A stretch of DNA of 64,000 nucleotides from Rhodocyclaceae bacterium (GTDB lineage Bacteria > Pseudomonadota > Gammaproteobacteria > Burkholderiales > Rhodocyclaceae): assembly GCA_018883265.1 (NCBI GenBank), contig VEQK01000001.1, forward strand, positions 41,307 to 105,306, in the 5' to 3' direction. A model generated the notes under the pieces. That model was not told where the DNA came from. It saw only the letters and a list, made by a program, of their open reading frames with translations, and did not search any database. Positions 56,852 through 64,000 of this stretch are shown piece after piece. Position 1 is the first letter of the stretch; every line of letters starts with the position of its first letter. Position numbers and translations under genes: made by a program.

Positions 56852-58156
56852 TTAATACCAGGTTGCGGATTGCAGCATGTTTTTAAGCCAGAGAGTTGCC
56901 GTCGATTCGACAAAGGTATCGGGTGCCGAGCTGCCGATGTCAACTTGAACACCGCCATCGAATTTCAGGACTTCGACACTATTGAGGGTATCGATCGCAC
57001 CTGATTTTTTAGTCACCGTAGACTGACCATTGGCAAGCTGGGCGATCTTGTAGTCAGTCGGCGCACCTTCATAGTTGCATGTGTCTAGCCCGCTTCCACC
57101 GTCGATCATATGAGAACCGGCACCGGGGTATATCGAATCATTTCCGCCGCCGGCATAAATATCGTGGTCCGGAGCGCCAAACAGCGTGTCCGACGTGTTG
57201 CCGCCCCAGATTTCCATCGGGCCGCTCACATCCTGTGCCGGAAGACCTTTGGATCCCCAGTACACCTGGTGATAGGTCGAATCCATGTTGTCTCTCAACA
57301 GGTTGTACTCCATCATGTTATTCATCCCTGTGGCTGGCGTGATGACTAGATTCTGAGGGAGAACCGTTGCGTATCTTTTCCAGCCTGGGGGCAGCGTGGC
57401 AGCGTTAAAGCTTGCAAGAATCTCGCTTGGATCAGATGAGGCAGCGGCATGCATGATGTAGATGTTGTCGTAGGAATCCTTGACGAAGTAGCGGGTAATT
57501 TGAGCCTGGGTCGGGTTGTTATTTTGTCGCGCATAAAACAACATGTTCTGCGCCTTGTAGTTCACCGTGAGTTTCACAGACCCTGAAGCAGGTACAGTTA
57601 CCCAATTACCTGCGGCAAATGCATTCAGCACGGGTGGTACATTGCCCGCATAGTCTGAGACATTGAATGGCGTCATGGCATTGTGAGTCGTTGACATGGA
57701 TGCCCACGTGTAGCCGTCCGATGTGGTTAGGTAAGTGGTCGTTCCAACTGGCGCGCCAGGTGAACCAATAAAGTAGGACGCATTAAATTGCAGATTACGT
57801 GTCGTGTTCTTGACATAAGGGTAAGGTGGCGCATAGGAGCCGTACCAGATGCTATCCGGCACGGGGTTTGTGCCAGACCCGAAGTAAGTCGCGATTAACG
57901 CGGTGACCGATTGCGGCGCCGCGTATACCTGACCCAGGTCGACAATTTCATGAGCCTCGGATAATGGGCTCCAGTAACCTGCAGGATAGGCTTCGTTGCC
58001 GGGGGGGTATGTGGCGCCGTCGGTGAAATAATCAACTGGTGGGTAAACAGCAGCCTGTGAGGTATTGGGGCTAGATCCGCCGCCGCAAGCCGAGAGCAAT
58101 AGTCCCGTTGCGAAGATGCCCAGGCCGATCTGTGCCCGTTGTTTGCGGTTGTTCAT
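56852..58156 (-). CDS. Lipoprotein with RTX-like calcium repeats, unknown function
   Basis: A 434-residue lipoprotein (L-L-S-A-C, Cys24, Gly/Ser tether). The N-terminal 250 residues are Tyr/Asn/Thr-rich and unlike any family I know. Near residues 325-365 are two or three degenerate RTX nonapeptides (D-T-L-F-G-A-P-D-H-D; Y-A-G-G-G-N-D-S; I-D-G-G-S-G-L-D-T-C), the calcium-binding beta-roll found in proteins exported by type I or type II systems, followed by a strand-rich segment typical of what follows RTX rolls. It is convergent with the FGE gene. Probably a surface protein, substrate unknown. Confidence 0.6.
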   Translation of the reverse strand: MNNRKQRAQIGLGIFATGLLLSACGGGSSPNTSQAAVYPPVDYFTDGATYPPGNEAYPAGYWSPLSEAHEIVDLGQVYAAPQSVTALIATYFGSGTNPVPDSIWYGSYAPPYPYVKNTTRNLQFNASYFIGSPGAPVGTTTYLTTSDGYTWASMSTTHNAMTPFNVSDYAGNVPPVLNAFAAGNWVTVPASGSVKLTVNYKAQNMLFYARQNNNPTQAQITRYFVKDSYDNIYIMHAAASSDPSEILASFNAATLPPGWKRYATVLPQNLVITPATGMNNMMEYNLLRDNMDSTYHQVYWGSKGLPAQDVSGPMEIWGGNTSDTLFGAPDHDIYAGGGNDSIYPGAGSHMIDGGSGLDTCNYEGAPTDYKIAQLANGQSTVTKKSGAIDTLNSVEVLKFDGGVQVDIGSSAPDTFVESTATLWLKNMLQSATWY

Positions 58157-58381
58157 TCCAGGCTCCTCGTAGATTCAGATTTGAAGTGCAAACTTGATTG
58201 AGCGCCACATGCGCAGATTATGCGCTCCGCGGACCTTGGGAGCCCGGTCAGTCCGTCGATAATTTGTAACAATTCGTAACAGGACATTGAGAATCTTTTA
58301 GTGACTCTTTAAGATAGCTCACAGTACCGGTAAGCCGCCCTTCAGTGCGAGCTTTTAATGCCTCTGACGAAAGCATAAACC

Positions 58382-59836
58382 ATGTTCAACGTTCACCTGA
58401 AGAAAACACTATGGGCCGCCATCGCTGCGGCTTTGCTGGGCTGTGGTGATGGGGGTAGTAATAACAACGCCAATCCCGATCAGGCGACGTTAATTGTGCC
58501 GCAGGATATTCCGCCTGGCTATGATTATCCGGGTGTGCGAAGCGTCTTGCAGGTCTATGCGGATCAGAATGATGTTGTTGCAATGCGACGCCATTCATGG
58601 AATTTGTGGGCGGGGATGACGACAGCATCGGAGGCCTCTTATAACGGGGCAGTGCTGCCAATATGGGAAACCTGGTGTGGGACCCAAGAGGTATTTGACA
58701 GCAAAACGTGTGGCCTGCTCAGTATGCCGAAGCGTCAGTTTGAGGCGCCTAACCAGCACGCCCATTTCTTGAGCCAGGGCGTGTCAATGGCGCTCGACAA
58801 CACGCAAGTAGTGTCATTCAACAAATATAATCCGGCGGCAGCTAATTTTCTTGCGAAACGGCACGCGCAGAACGGCGGTTTGTACGATTACACCAACGGT
58901 TCTGATCTGGTAGCGCTAAATGCCTCGTGGCCGCAGTTTACGCCAATTTCAGAGCGTTCAATTATTGAAGCGCCTTACACACCATCCAGTTCGGGGGTGC
59001 AGGGGTCTGCCGCCATTGAGACAAAGCCGGTGATGCTGTACGTCAAGGCAACGGGCTTAACCGCAATACCATTATGGCGAGGCCCCGCAGATAGCTGGAA
59101 TCTCGAGAATCCAACCCCTGAGACCTGGAAAACCTGCGTGCTCATTGACCCGGCAAGTACAGCGCCAGCGGGCACTCCCCCGGTACCTTATGATCCGAAT
59201 ATTCACCCGGGTGTTATCAATCGACAGAATACCGATAACGGCGGCTCGGGTGAGACCCCGGGATGTTTATCTAACCAGTATTTGTATGCACCGATGTCGA
59301 CGCTCTATACGTTCAAAATGACGGCAGAAGAAGCGGTGCAGTTCAACAAAGCCCAGGGTGGTACTGCAGTAGCGGGTGATTACGCCGCATTGGTTGCCAT
59401 GCATGTCAGCACCAAAGAAATCAAGAACTGGGTTTGGCAGACTTTCTGGTGGCAGCCGGGTCCTGACACGTTAAATAATTTCCCCGGCAACAAGCTGAAC
59501 ATGACCGACAATGTGAAGGGTTTGTGGCGTAATTTTGCGATGTGTACGGTCTGGTATCAGACCCAGGGGGCTACGAGCGAACAGATGAATGTTTGTTTTA
59601 ACCCATATCTTGAAACCTCGCCCACCATTCCATCGGGGCTGACCAGTAACTGCATGTCGTGCCACGGGACTGCAACCGTGGGCGTGGCGACACCGAATGC
59701 CGCCTTCCCGATCAGTTCGTTACCATATCCACCGCATTATAGAAATCCGATTAACTTTGATGGTCTGGAATTTGCGCCTTTCACCAAGACCGATTTCATG
59801 TGGTCAATACAAAACAACGCGACCCCACCCAAATAA
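58382..59836 (+). CDS. Lipoprotein with a single haem c motif, unknown function
   Basis: A 484-residue lipoprotein (lipobox L-L-G-C, Cys21, Gly/Asn tether). Most of the chain matches nothing I recognise; it is rich in Trp, Pro and Asn (E-I-K-N-W-V-W-Q-T-F-W-W-Q-P-G-P). Near the end NCMSCHGTA (Cys424, Cys427, His428) is a C-x-x-C-H haem c site, and Met residues nearby could be the other axial ligand. A single haem in a large lipoprotein hints at a redox enzyme or electron shuttle at the outer membrane. A TTGTAAC-AAT-TCGTAAC tandem lies upstream (58264-58280), weakly similar to the TGTCAG element. Confidence 0.6.
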   Translation: MFNVHLKKTLWAAIAAALLGCGDGGSNNNANPDQATLIVPQDIPPGYDYPGVRSVLQVYADQNDVVAMRRHSWNLWAGMTTASEASYNGAVLPIWETWCGTQEVFDSKTCGLLSMPKRQFEAPNQHAHFLSQGVSMALDNTQVVSFNKYNPAAANFLAKRHAQNGGLYDYTNGSDLVALNASWPQFTPISERSIIEAPYTPSSSGVQGSAAIETKPVMLYVKATGLTAIPLWRGPADSWNLENPTPETWKTCVLIDPASTAPAGTPPVPYDPNIHPGVINRQNTDNGGSGETPGCLSNQYLYAPMSTLYTFKMTAEEAVQFNKAQGGTAVAGDYAALVAMHVSTKEIKNWVWQTFWWQPGPDTLNNFPGNKLNMTDNVKGLWRNFAMCTVWYQTQGATSEQMNVCFNPYLETSPTIPSGLTSNCMSCHGTATVGVATPNAAFPISSLPYPPHYRNPINFDGLEFAPFTKTDFMWSIQNNATPPK

Positions 59837-59878
59837 TAGGGTCGGGGTCTGTGCGAGGTTGAGAAGGAATACGGGGGG

Positions 59879-59936
59879 GGTGAATCTGGTTCCGGGGTCA
59901 TACAAGGGTTAACTTGTGCGAGTTCGGAGATTCACC
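59879..59936. terminator. Nested stem-loops between convergent genes
   Basis: GGTGAATCT (59879-59887) and AGATTCACC (59928-59936) form a 9-bp outer stem, and ACAAG (59902-59906) with CTTGT (59913-59917) an inner one. It sits between the haem lipoprotein and the convergent TAP-like hydrolase, overlapping the latter's stop. No strong T-run follows in either direction, so bidirectional terminator is a suggestion. Confidence 0.4.
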
Positions 59937-61548
59937 TTGCCGGGCAATGCGTCATGCGTGGTAGCGGTGTTCCACGAAGAAAATAGTCGGCAATCGGCTT
60001 GTCAACGCACGTAGTGCCATACGGTGGAACAGGCGCATGAGTGATTTCATCGTCAATAATCACCATGCTGGCGTTGGGCAATAAAGATAGTGAGTTCATG
60101 GCGCCGGGAAGAATGGTCAATGGGTCCTTTTCGCTCTGAATCATCACGATAGGCCCTGTCTGTGCAGCACGCCATTGCTGTGGCCTGGGAATGGTGGGTT
60201 TACGCCAGTATAGACAGGCGTTTTCCCGAACGGCGCCACCAAAGTCGGGGTATTTCCGGGCATTCTCGTTGCTTTCGGTGACCCATGTATCGGGCGTGTA
60301 GTCAGTACCGATGTCATTGCAGACGATCGACCAGTACATGGCGTCATCAGGGGTTTCTGGCCTGAAATGGCGGTCAAGTAATTTCTGACCTATGCTGTGC
60401 ACGATCTGGTTAGACGTATCAACAAGTGCTTCCTTCAGGTCACTCTCATTGGCCGTTGGTTTTTTCTTTTGGGCTACGTCCAGCACTTGTACGGCACGCA
60501 GGGTGAGTACGGCATCTTTTATTTTTGAAGCGCTGCTCAGCAGGCTGGTGTTGATAAACTCGTTGACCAGAGCTGAATGGAGATCGTCAGATAGATGACT
60601 GATTAAAAAACGAAGGCTGTCGATCGTGATAGCTGGGTCAAAACCAAAAGAGCTTGAGTTGTTAGCCGCGTAAGGAATAATGACCTTGTCGAATACATCC
60701 TGGCGCACCTCATCTTCGATAAGATTTTGGTGGCTGAGTGGAACCGAAAAATTCGTTACGCCGGTCAGTAACATACGACCAACGCGCTCGGGGAAAATAC
60801 TGGCATACCAGTTGCCAAGCCAGGTGCCATAAGACAAGCCAATATAGTTTAGTTTGTCCTGATGCAACAAATGGCGGATCAGATCCATATCACGGGCGGT
60901 TGCATCTGTATTGATGAATGGCATCAAAGGGTTGTTCTCACAGCTTTGAGCAATCAATTGGCTGTTACGTAACGTGTTTTCGATATTGGTAGGATCAAGG
61001 TTGCGTGTTGGATCGGCAACTGGGAAGGGGGCTTGTGAACGTGGGCAGGTCAGCGTGGTGCTCCACCCAGTACCTCGTGGCGAAAACCCGACGAGATCGT
61101 ACGTGGCCGCGAGTTCTTGGTAAGCATGGGCTACAGCGGGGTCTTCAGTGGTATCGCTTCTTCCCCAGAGCGCTGCGGCCCGCAATCCAAAGGACCAGCC
61201 GTCATCCCCGGGTCCGCCCGGGTTAAACAGAATCGCAGGGTTATCATTGCGACCATTAGCGCCTTTAACGCGCATCACAGCAACCTTGATTTCACCTTGA
61301 GCGGGGTTGGCATAGTCGATAGGTGCACGGATGTCTGCACAGACGACACGTGAACTAAGTTCTTGGTCGATAGCCAGGCTCTCCTTGTCAAAACGATTTG
61401 TATCGCATGCACCCCATGCAACAGTTTGATCGCGATAAGTAGCCATCGGATCGTCAGACCCACCGCCGCAACCTAAGAGAAGTACGACCAGTCCCATTGC
61501 ACCAATGAGGCGAAGACGTGTCAGCATTGAATAGCGATCTGCGTTCAT
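59932..61548 (-). CDS. TAP-like alpha/beta-hydrolase lipoprotein (copy 2)
   Basis: A 538-residue lipoprotein (L-L-L-G-C, Cys27, Gly/Ser tether) of the tripeptidyl-aminopeptidase-like alpha/beta-hydrolase group. The N-terminal region V-A-W-G-A-C-D is followed by N-P-G-G-P-G-D-D-G-W (oxyanion region), F-S-P-R-G-T-G, nucleophile elbow GLSYGTWLG, and near the C-terminus I-Q-S-E-K-D-P-L-T and the catalytic His region I-T-H-A-P-V-P-P-Y-G. The TAP-like C-terminal domain is present. It likely removes N-terminal peptides or cleaves an ester. It is 18 bp downstream of a clear paralogue on the same strand, a tandem duplication. Confidence 0.85.
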   Translation of the reverse strand: MNADRYSMLTRLRLIGAMGLVVLLLGCGGGSDDPMATYRDQTVAWGACDTNRFDKESLAIDQELSSRVVCADIRAPIDYANPAQGEIKVAVMRVKGANGRNDNPAILFNPGGPGDDGWSFGLRAAALWGRSDTTEDPAVAHAYQELAATYDLVGFSPRGTGWSTTLTCPRSQAPFPVADPTRNLDPTNIENTLRNSQLIAQSCENNPLMPFINTDATARDMDLIRHLLHQDKLNYIGLSYGTWLGNWYASIFPERVGRMLLTGVTNFSVPLSHQNLIEDEVRQDVFDKVIIPYAANNSSSFGFDPAITIDSLRFLISHLSDDLHSALVNEFINTSLLSSASKIKDAVLTLRAVQVLDVAQKKKPTANESDLKEALVDTSNQIVHSIGQKLLDRHFRPETPDDAMYWSIVCNDIGTDYTPDTWVTESNENARKYPDFGGAVRENACLYWRKPTIPRPQQWRAAQTGPIVMIQSEKDPLTILPGAMNSLSLLPNASMVIIDDEITHAPVPPYGTTCVDKPIADYFLRGTPLPRMTHCPAR

Positions 61549-61566
61549 AACTTTTTTCGAGTATGC

Positions 61567-63369
61567 TCACCTATCCCAATACAGCGGCTTACCCATACAT
61601 TCCGTGCGTCGGGGTGGTTTAATGCCATATAGGAAGTATCGGGCAACCGGCTCATCCGAGCACGCATTGCCATACGGCAAGAAAGTGCCATGGGTATACT
61701 CATTGCGAATCAATATGAAGCTGGCATTGGGTAAGTAGGGCAATGATCGCTCTGGCCCTTCAAGCGGTGTGACGCCGTCGAACTCATTGTGTACAAGAAG
61801 GATGTTCCCCGCTTTGTTCACAGACTCCAAGGTCGGACGATTAACGCTTGCTGCGCGCCAGTAAAGACCGGGCCATGAGGTGAACTTGCCTCCCGTCAGT
61901 GGGTAGAGGGATGAATTTTGGTTCGTTATTGCAATCCAATCATCGGTATTAAGCCGCATCGACATGTCGTTACTGACAACCGCATACGATAGGGCAACAG
62001 CACCCAGAATATCGACCGTCTCCTTCACCGGATTTCGACGGGCAAAGTATCCCTTGATAATTTCTGCTCCCTGTTCGTGTGCAATTGCATCAAGGGTTTT
62101 TCCAGTAAGCTGACGGCCATCCGGCGAGAGTGCGTACTCGGTATCCCTTTCTGATGCAATAGTTATTTCCGACAGCTTTGTCAGTAGATCTGTCTGTTCA
62201 AGCATTGGATATTGATCGAGCAGTTTGCGGATGGTTTCTCCGGCAACCATGGTCAGTACCGCACGGGTGGCGCCTGATGCATTACGCAGGGAGTCTTCAA
62301 GCACTTCGCTGACGGCGCCCTTCAGATTCAGGTTCAGGCTTTCAAAGATTGTGCCCAGTCGCCCAGCGCTGCTGTCGTTTGAAAAAATTGCTGTGTGCCG
62401 AGCGGCATAAGGCACAATCAAATGATCGAAGATCCGCTGGTAGCCCATAGGTATGGTGAGGAAAGACTCTTCAAGCCCCTGCGTTTGATCAACAACGCCG
62501 GTCAGCAGCATCCGCCCCACACGTTCAGGAAAAAGCCCCGCATACCATGTGCCAAGCCACGAGCCGTAGGAAATACCGTAGTAGTTGAGTTTTTCATCGC
62601 CCAGCAGATGTCGGACGAGATCCATGTCCCGTGCTGTCGAATCGCTATTGATAAAAGGGGTCAGCGGGTTCTTCGCGCAGGCATCTGCAATTTTCTGGGC
62701 GTTACCAAGCATTGCCGCGACATTGGCCTGGCTACGATCAGCGGTTTCGTTGGCGATCGGATCGAGAGTCTCACTCGACGTGCAACGCAATGGGGTGCTC
62801 TGCCCCGTACCACGCGGCGAGAAACCAATGATGTCGTAGCGTTCCGACATTTGCTTGTAAAGCCTTCCGATCTCGGTATTGGGGTCTGCACGTGCCCAAA
62901 CTGCGGCGTAGATCGGGGCAAGAACCAAACCATCCGCACCTGGCCCGCCCGGGTTAAAAAGAATGGCGCCCAAGCGTTCTTTCGGGTTTTCTGCCGCAAT
63001 GCGCATCAGGGCCACTTGCAGCTCACCATCACCCGGATTTGCATAGTTGATCGGCGCGCGCATCGAGGCACAAGTCACCCGCGAACCAAGCTCTGCCATG
63101 GTGACCCCGAAATTCTTAAGCGAGCCCGCATCATCACCTAGTGCAGAGGCGTCACAAGGCTGCCAGTTGAGTGTCTGTTCTCTATAGGTAGAGGCCTGTT
63201 CAGAAGAGCCGCCGCTGCAAGCGAATAGGCATACAGCAGCGGCTGACAGCAACGACCACAATCCGAAACGTCGGAGCGCATCACAACATACAGTTACTAA
63301 ATTACGATGGTTGCGAACAGCATTGATCAAGACCAGTTCAGACACGTTTTTCAAATTAGCCACTCTCAA
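61567..63369 (-). CDS. TAP-like alpha/beta-hydrolase lipoprotein (copy 1)
   Basis: A 600-residue lipoprotein paralogous to the gene behind it. The start at 63369 gives an unusually long N-terminus: the lipobox L-F-A-C ends at Cys51, so a later GTG or TTG may be used. Hydrolase marks: N-P-G-G-P-G-A-D-G, F-S-P-R-G-T-G-Q-S-T-P, GISYGSWLG with the Ser nucleophile, and the late N-E-F-D-G-V-T-P and E-Y-T-H-G-T-F-L-P-Y-G with Asp and His of the triad. It is first of the two-gene minus-strand unit, with a perfect FNR site 89 bp upstream, suggesting oxygen-dependent expression. Confidence 0.85.
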   Translation of the reverse strand: MRVANLKNVSELVLINAVRNHRNLVTVCCDALRRFGLWSLLSAAAVCLFACSGGSSEQASTYREQTLNWQPCDASALGDDAGSLKNFGVTMAELGSRVTCASMRAPINYANPGDGELQVALMRIAAENPKERLGAILFNPGGPGADGLVLAPIYAAVWARADPNTEIGRLYKQMSERYDIIGFSPRGTGQSTPLRCTSSETLDPIANETADRSQANVAAMLGNAQKIADACAKNPLTPFINSDSTARDMDLVRHLLGDEKLNYYGISYGSWLGTWYAGLFPERVGRMLLTGVVDQTQGLEESFLTIPMGYQRIFDHLIVPYAARHTAIFSNDSSAGRLGTIFESLNLNLKGAVSEVLEDSLRNASGATRAVLTMVAGETIRKLLDQYPMLEQTDLLTKLSEITIASERDTEYALSPDGRQLTGKTLDAIAHEQGAEIIKGYFARRNPVKETVDILGAVALSYAVVSNDMSMRLNTDDWIAITNQNSSLYPLTGGKFTSWPGLYWRAASVNRPTLESVNKAGNILLVHNEFDGVTPLEGPERSLPYLPNASFILIRNEYTHGTFLPYGNACSDEPVARYFLYGIKPPRRTECMGKPLYWDR

Positions 63370-63457
63370 AAAATACGAACCTTAAGCCCCACTATCTTTT
63401 GAGGCTATGCCTTTTGTCGATGATGGGACAGTGAATTTCAATAAAACTTACGGTTTA

Positions 63458-63471
63458 TTGATCTAAATCAA
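63458..63471. promoter_or_regulatory. Perfect FNR/ANR-type site in the divergent region
   Basis: TTGAT-CTAA-ATCAA is an exact match to TTGAT-N4-ATCAA. It lies between the divergent TAP-like hydrolase (start 63369) and beta-lactamase-like (start 63647) genes. No -10 with ideal class II spacing is evident in either direction, so the controlled gene is uncertain. Confidence 0.55.
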
Positions 63472-63646
63472 AAATGAAGCGGCTACCTGCTGTTCCAGTG
63501 AGATTGGGTTAACCGTAAAAAGAAGGGCTGCATCTAGCCACGCTAACAAGGATATTGAATGAAACTTGATACGCGTCAATGTCTAAAGCAGCTTTTCCAA
63601 CTTTATGGGTTCACAATATAAATATCAATTACCTGAGAATCTACCG

Positions 63647-64000
63647 ATGGATACTCTTCCCAACAAGCTTCAAAGCACTTCCAGGCGTAACTTCGTGACA
63701 GGGCTTTCAGTGGTGATAGTTGCACCGTTGTTTGGTTGCGGGGGCGGTAGTTCAAGCAACGCTCAGAATGAGCAGTTAAAGGAAATGCTAGTTGAGCGCT
63801 GGAACGCAAAATTCCCAGGTCGACTTGGAAGTTTGACGATTCATATGCTGGCTCCGAACGGTGAGTTTTTTGCATCCACCAATTCATTGGTAACACCATC
63901 TGCGCATTTTCGTGGGGCGAGCGTTACCAAAACGTTCACTGCAGCCAGCATTATGCTTTTGGTTAAAAGCAACAAGTTCAAACTTACGGATAAATTAGCT
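63647..64000 (+). CDS. Beta-lactamase-family serine hydrolase lipoprotein, 5' part
   Basis: The first 118 residues of a protein that leaves the window. SRRNFVTGLSVVIVAPLFGC combines a twin-arginine motif with a lipobox (Cys31), so it looks like a Tat-exported lipoprotein; a Gly/Ser tether follows. The segment R-G-A-S-V-T-K-T-F-T-A-A-S contains the S-x-x-K catalytic motif (Ser92, Lys95) of class C beta-lactamase/D-aminopeptidase/esterase proteins (PF00144). An in-frame ATG at 63605 would add 14 residues; neither start has a strong ribosome site. Whether it is an esterase, peptidase or lactamase cannot be told from this portion. Confidence 0.8.
   Translation, partial: MDTLPNKLQSTSRRNFVTGLSVVIVAPLFGCGGGSSSNAQNEQLKEMLVERWNAKFPGRLGSLTIHMLAPNGEFFASTNSLVTPSAHFRGASVTKTFTAASIMLLVKSNKFKLTDKLA

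Noticed and set aside
1..64000. CRISPR array, tRNA, rRNA, insertion sequence, prophage or integrase
   Set aside because: No regular spacer-repeat pattern, cloverleaf sequence, transposase or recombinase motif was seen on either strand.

Overview
The window reads as the chromosome of a Gram-negative, facultatively anaerobic, nitrate-respiring proteobacterium, most likely a betaproteobacterium. The evidence is a type II secretion pseudopilin, many outer-membrane lipoproteins, Tat signals, a complete narXL-narK1K2-narGHJI locus with nnrS genes, and PPK2. The genus cannot be fixed from the sequence. No rRNA, tRNA, CRISPR array, transposase or integrase was found.

Layout. 0-0.5 kb: end of a type II secretion pseudopilin operon (minus strand). 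0.8-7.2 kb: lipoprotein hydrolases (Ntn hydrolase, type-B carboxylesterase, phosphoesterase) and a PPK2 polyphosphate kinase. 7.5-13.4 kb: two molybdenum hydroxylase pairs in mirror order (2Fe-2S, Mo subunit, Mo subunit, 2Fe-2S). 13.6-25.4 kb: a nucleotide-scavenging locus consisting of a lipoprotein GDA1/CD39 nucleotidase whose domain is circularly permuted and a lipoprotein nucleoside hydrolase. These two are separated by about 9 kb that is mostly A+T-rich (TAXI-like protein, second GDA1/CD39 enzyme, beta-helix-like protein, MESH1-like HD hydrolase, DUF202, porin, DUF4239, CadD) plus a Tat-exported carbonic anhydrase. A diverged direct repeat of about 100 bp flanks that segment.

26-33 kb: two DUF2249-like genes and a minus-strand molybdenum-cofactor operon (moaA, moaC-moaB fusion, moeA, moaD, moaE, mobA, an unknown gene, moeB-rhodanese). 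33-51 kb: the nitrate respiration region, with nnrS, narL, narX, two narK transporters, narGHJI, a nitronate monooxygenase-like flavoprotein, a lone PAS protein, a radical SAM/SPASM protein with a Cys-rich small protein, a second NnrS-like membrane protein and a MIP18/DUF59 protein. NarL-type 7-2-7 inverted repeats precede moaA, nnrS, narX/narK1, the radical SAM gene and the DUF59 gene, and a weaker one precedes the DUF2249 pair. Cofactor synthesis, respiration and nitrosative-stress genes therefore look like one regulon.

51-64 kb: two SUMF-fold proteins without the catalytic cysteines, a lipoprotein sulfatase with an atypical C-S-N-G-R active site, an exported formylglycine-generating enzyme overlapping it, further lipoproteins (RTX-like, haem c), two tandem TAP-like hydrolases and the start of a class-C-beta-lactamase-like lipoprotein. 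Twelve lipoproteins in the window share a Gly/Ser-rich tether after the lipid-modified Cys. The strongest candidates for something new are the circularly permuted apyrase with its duplication scar, the NarL regulon geometry, the three TGTCAG direct-repeat promoters and the sulfatase/FGE module.
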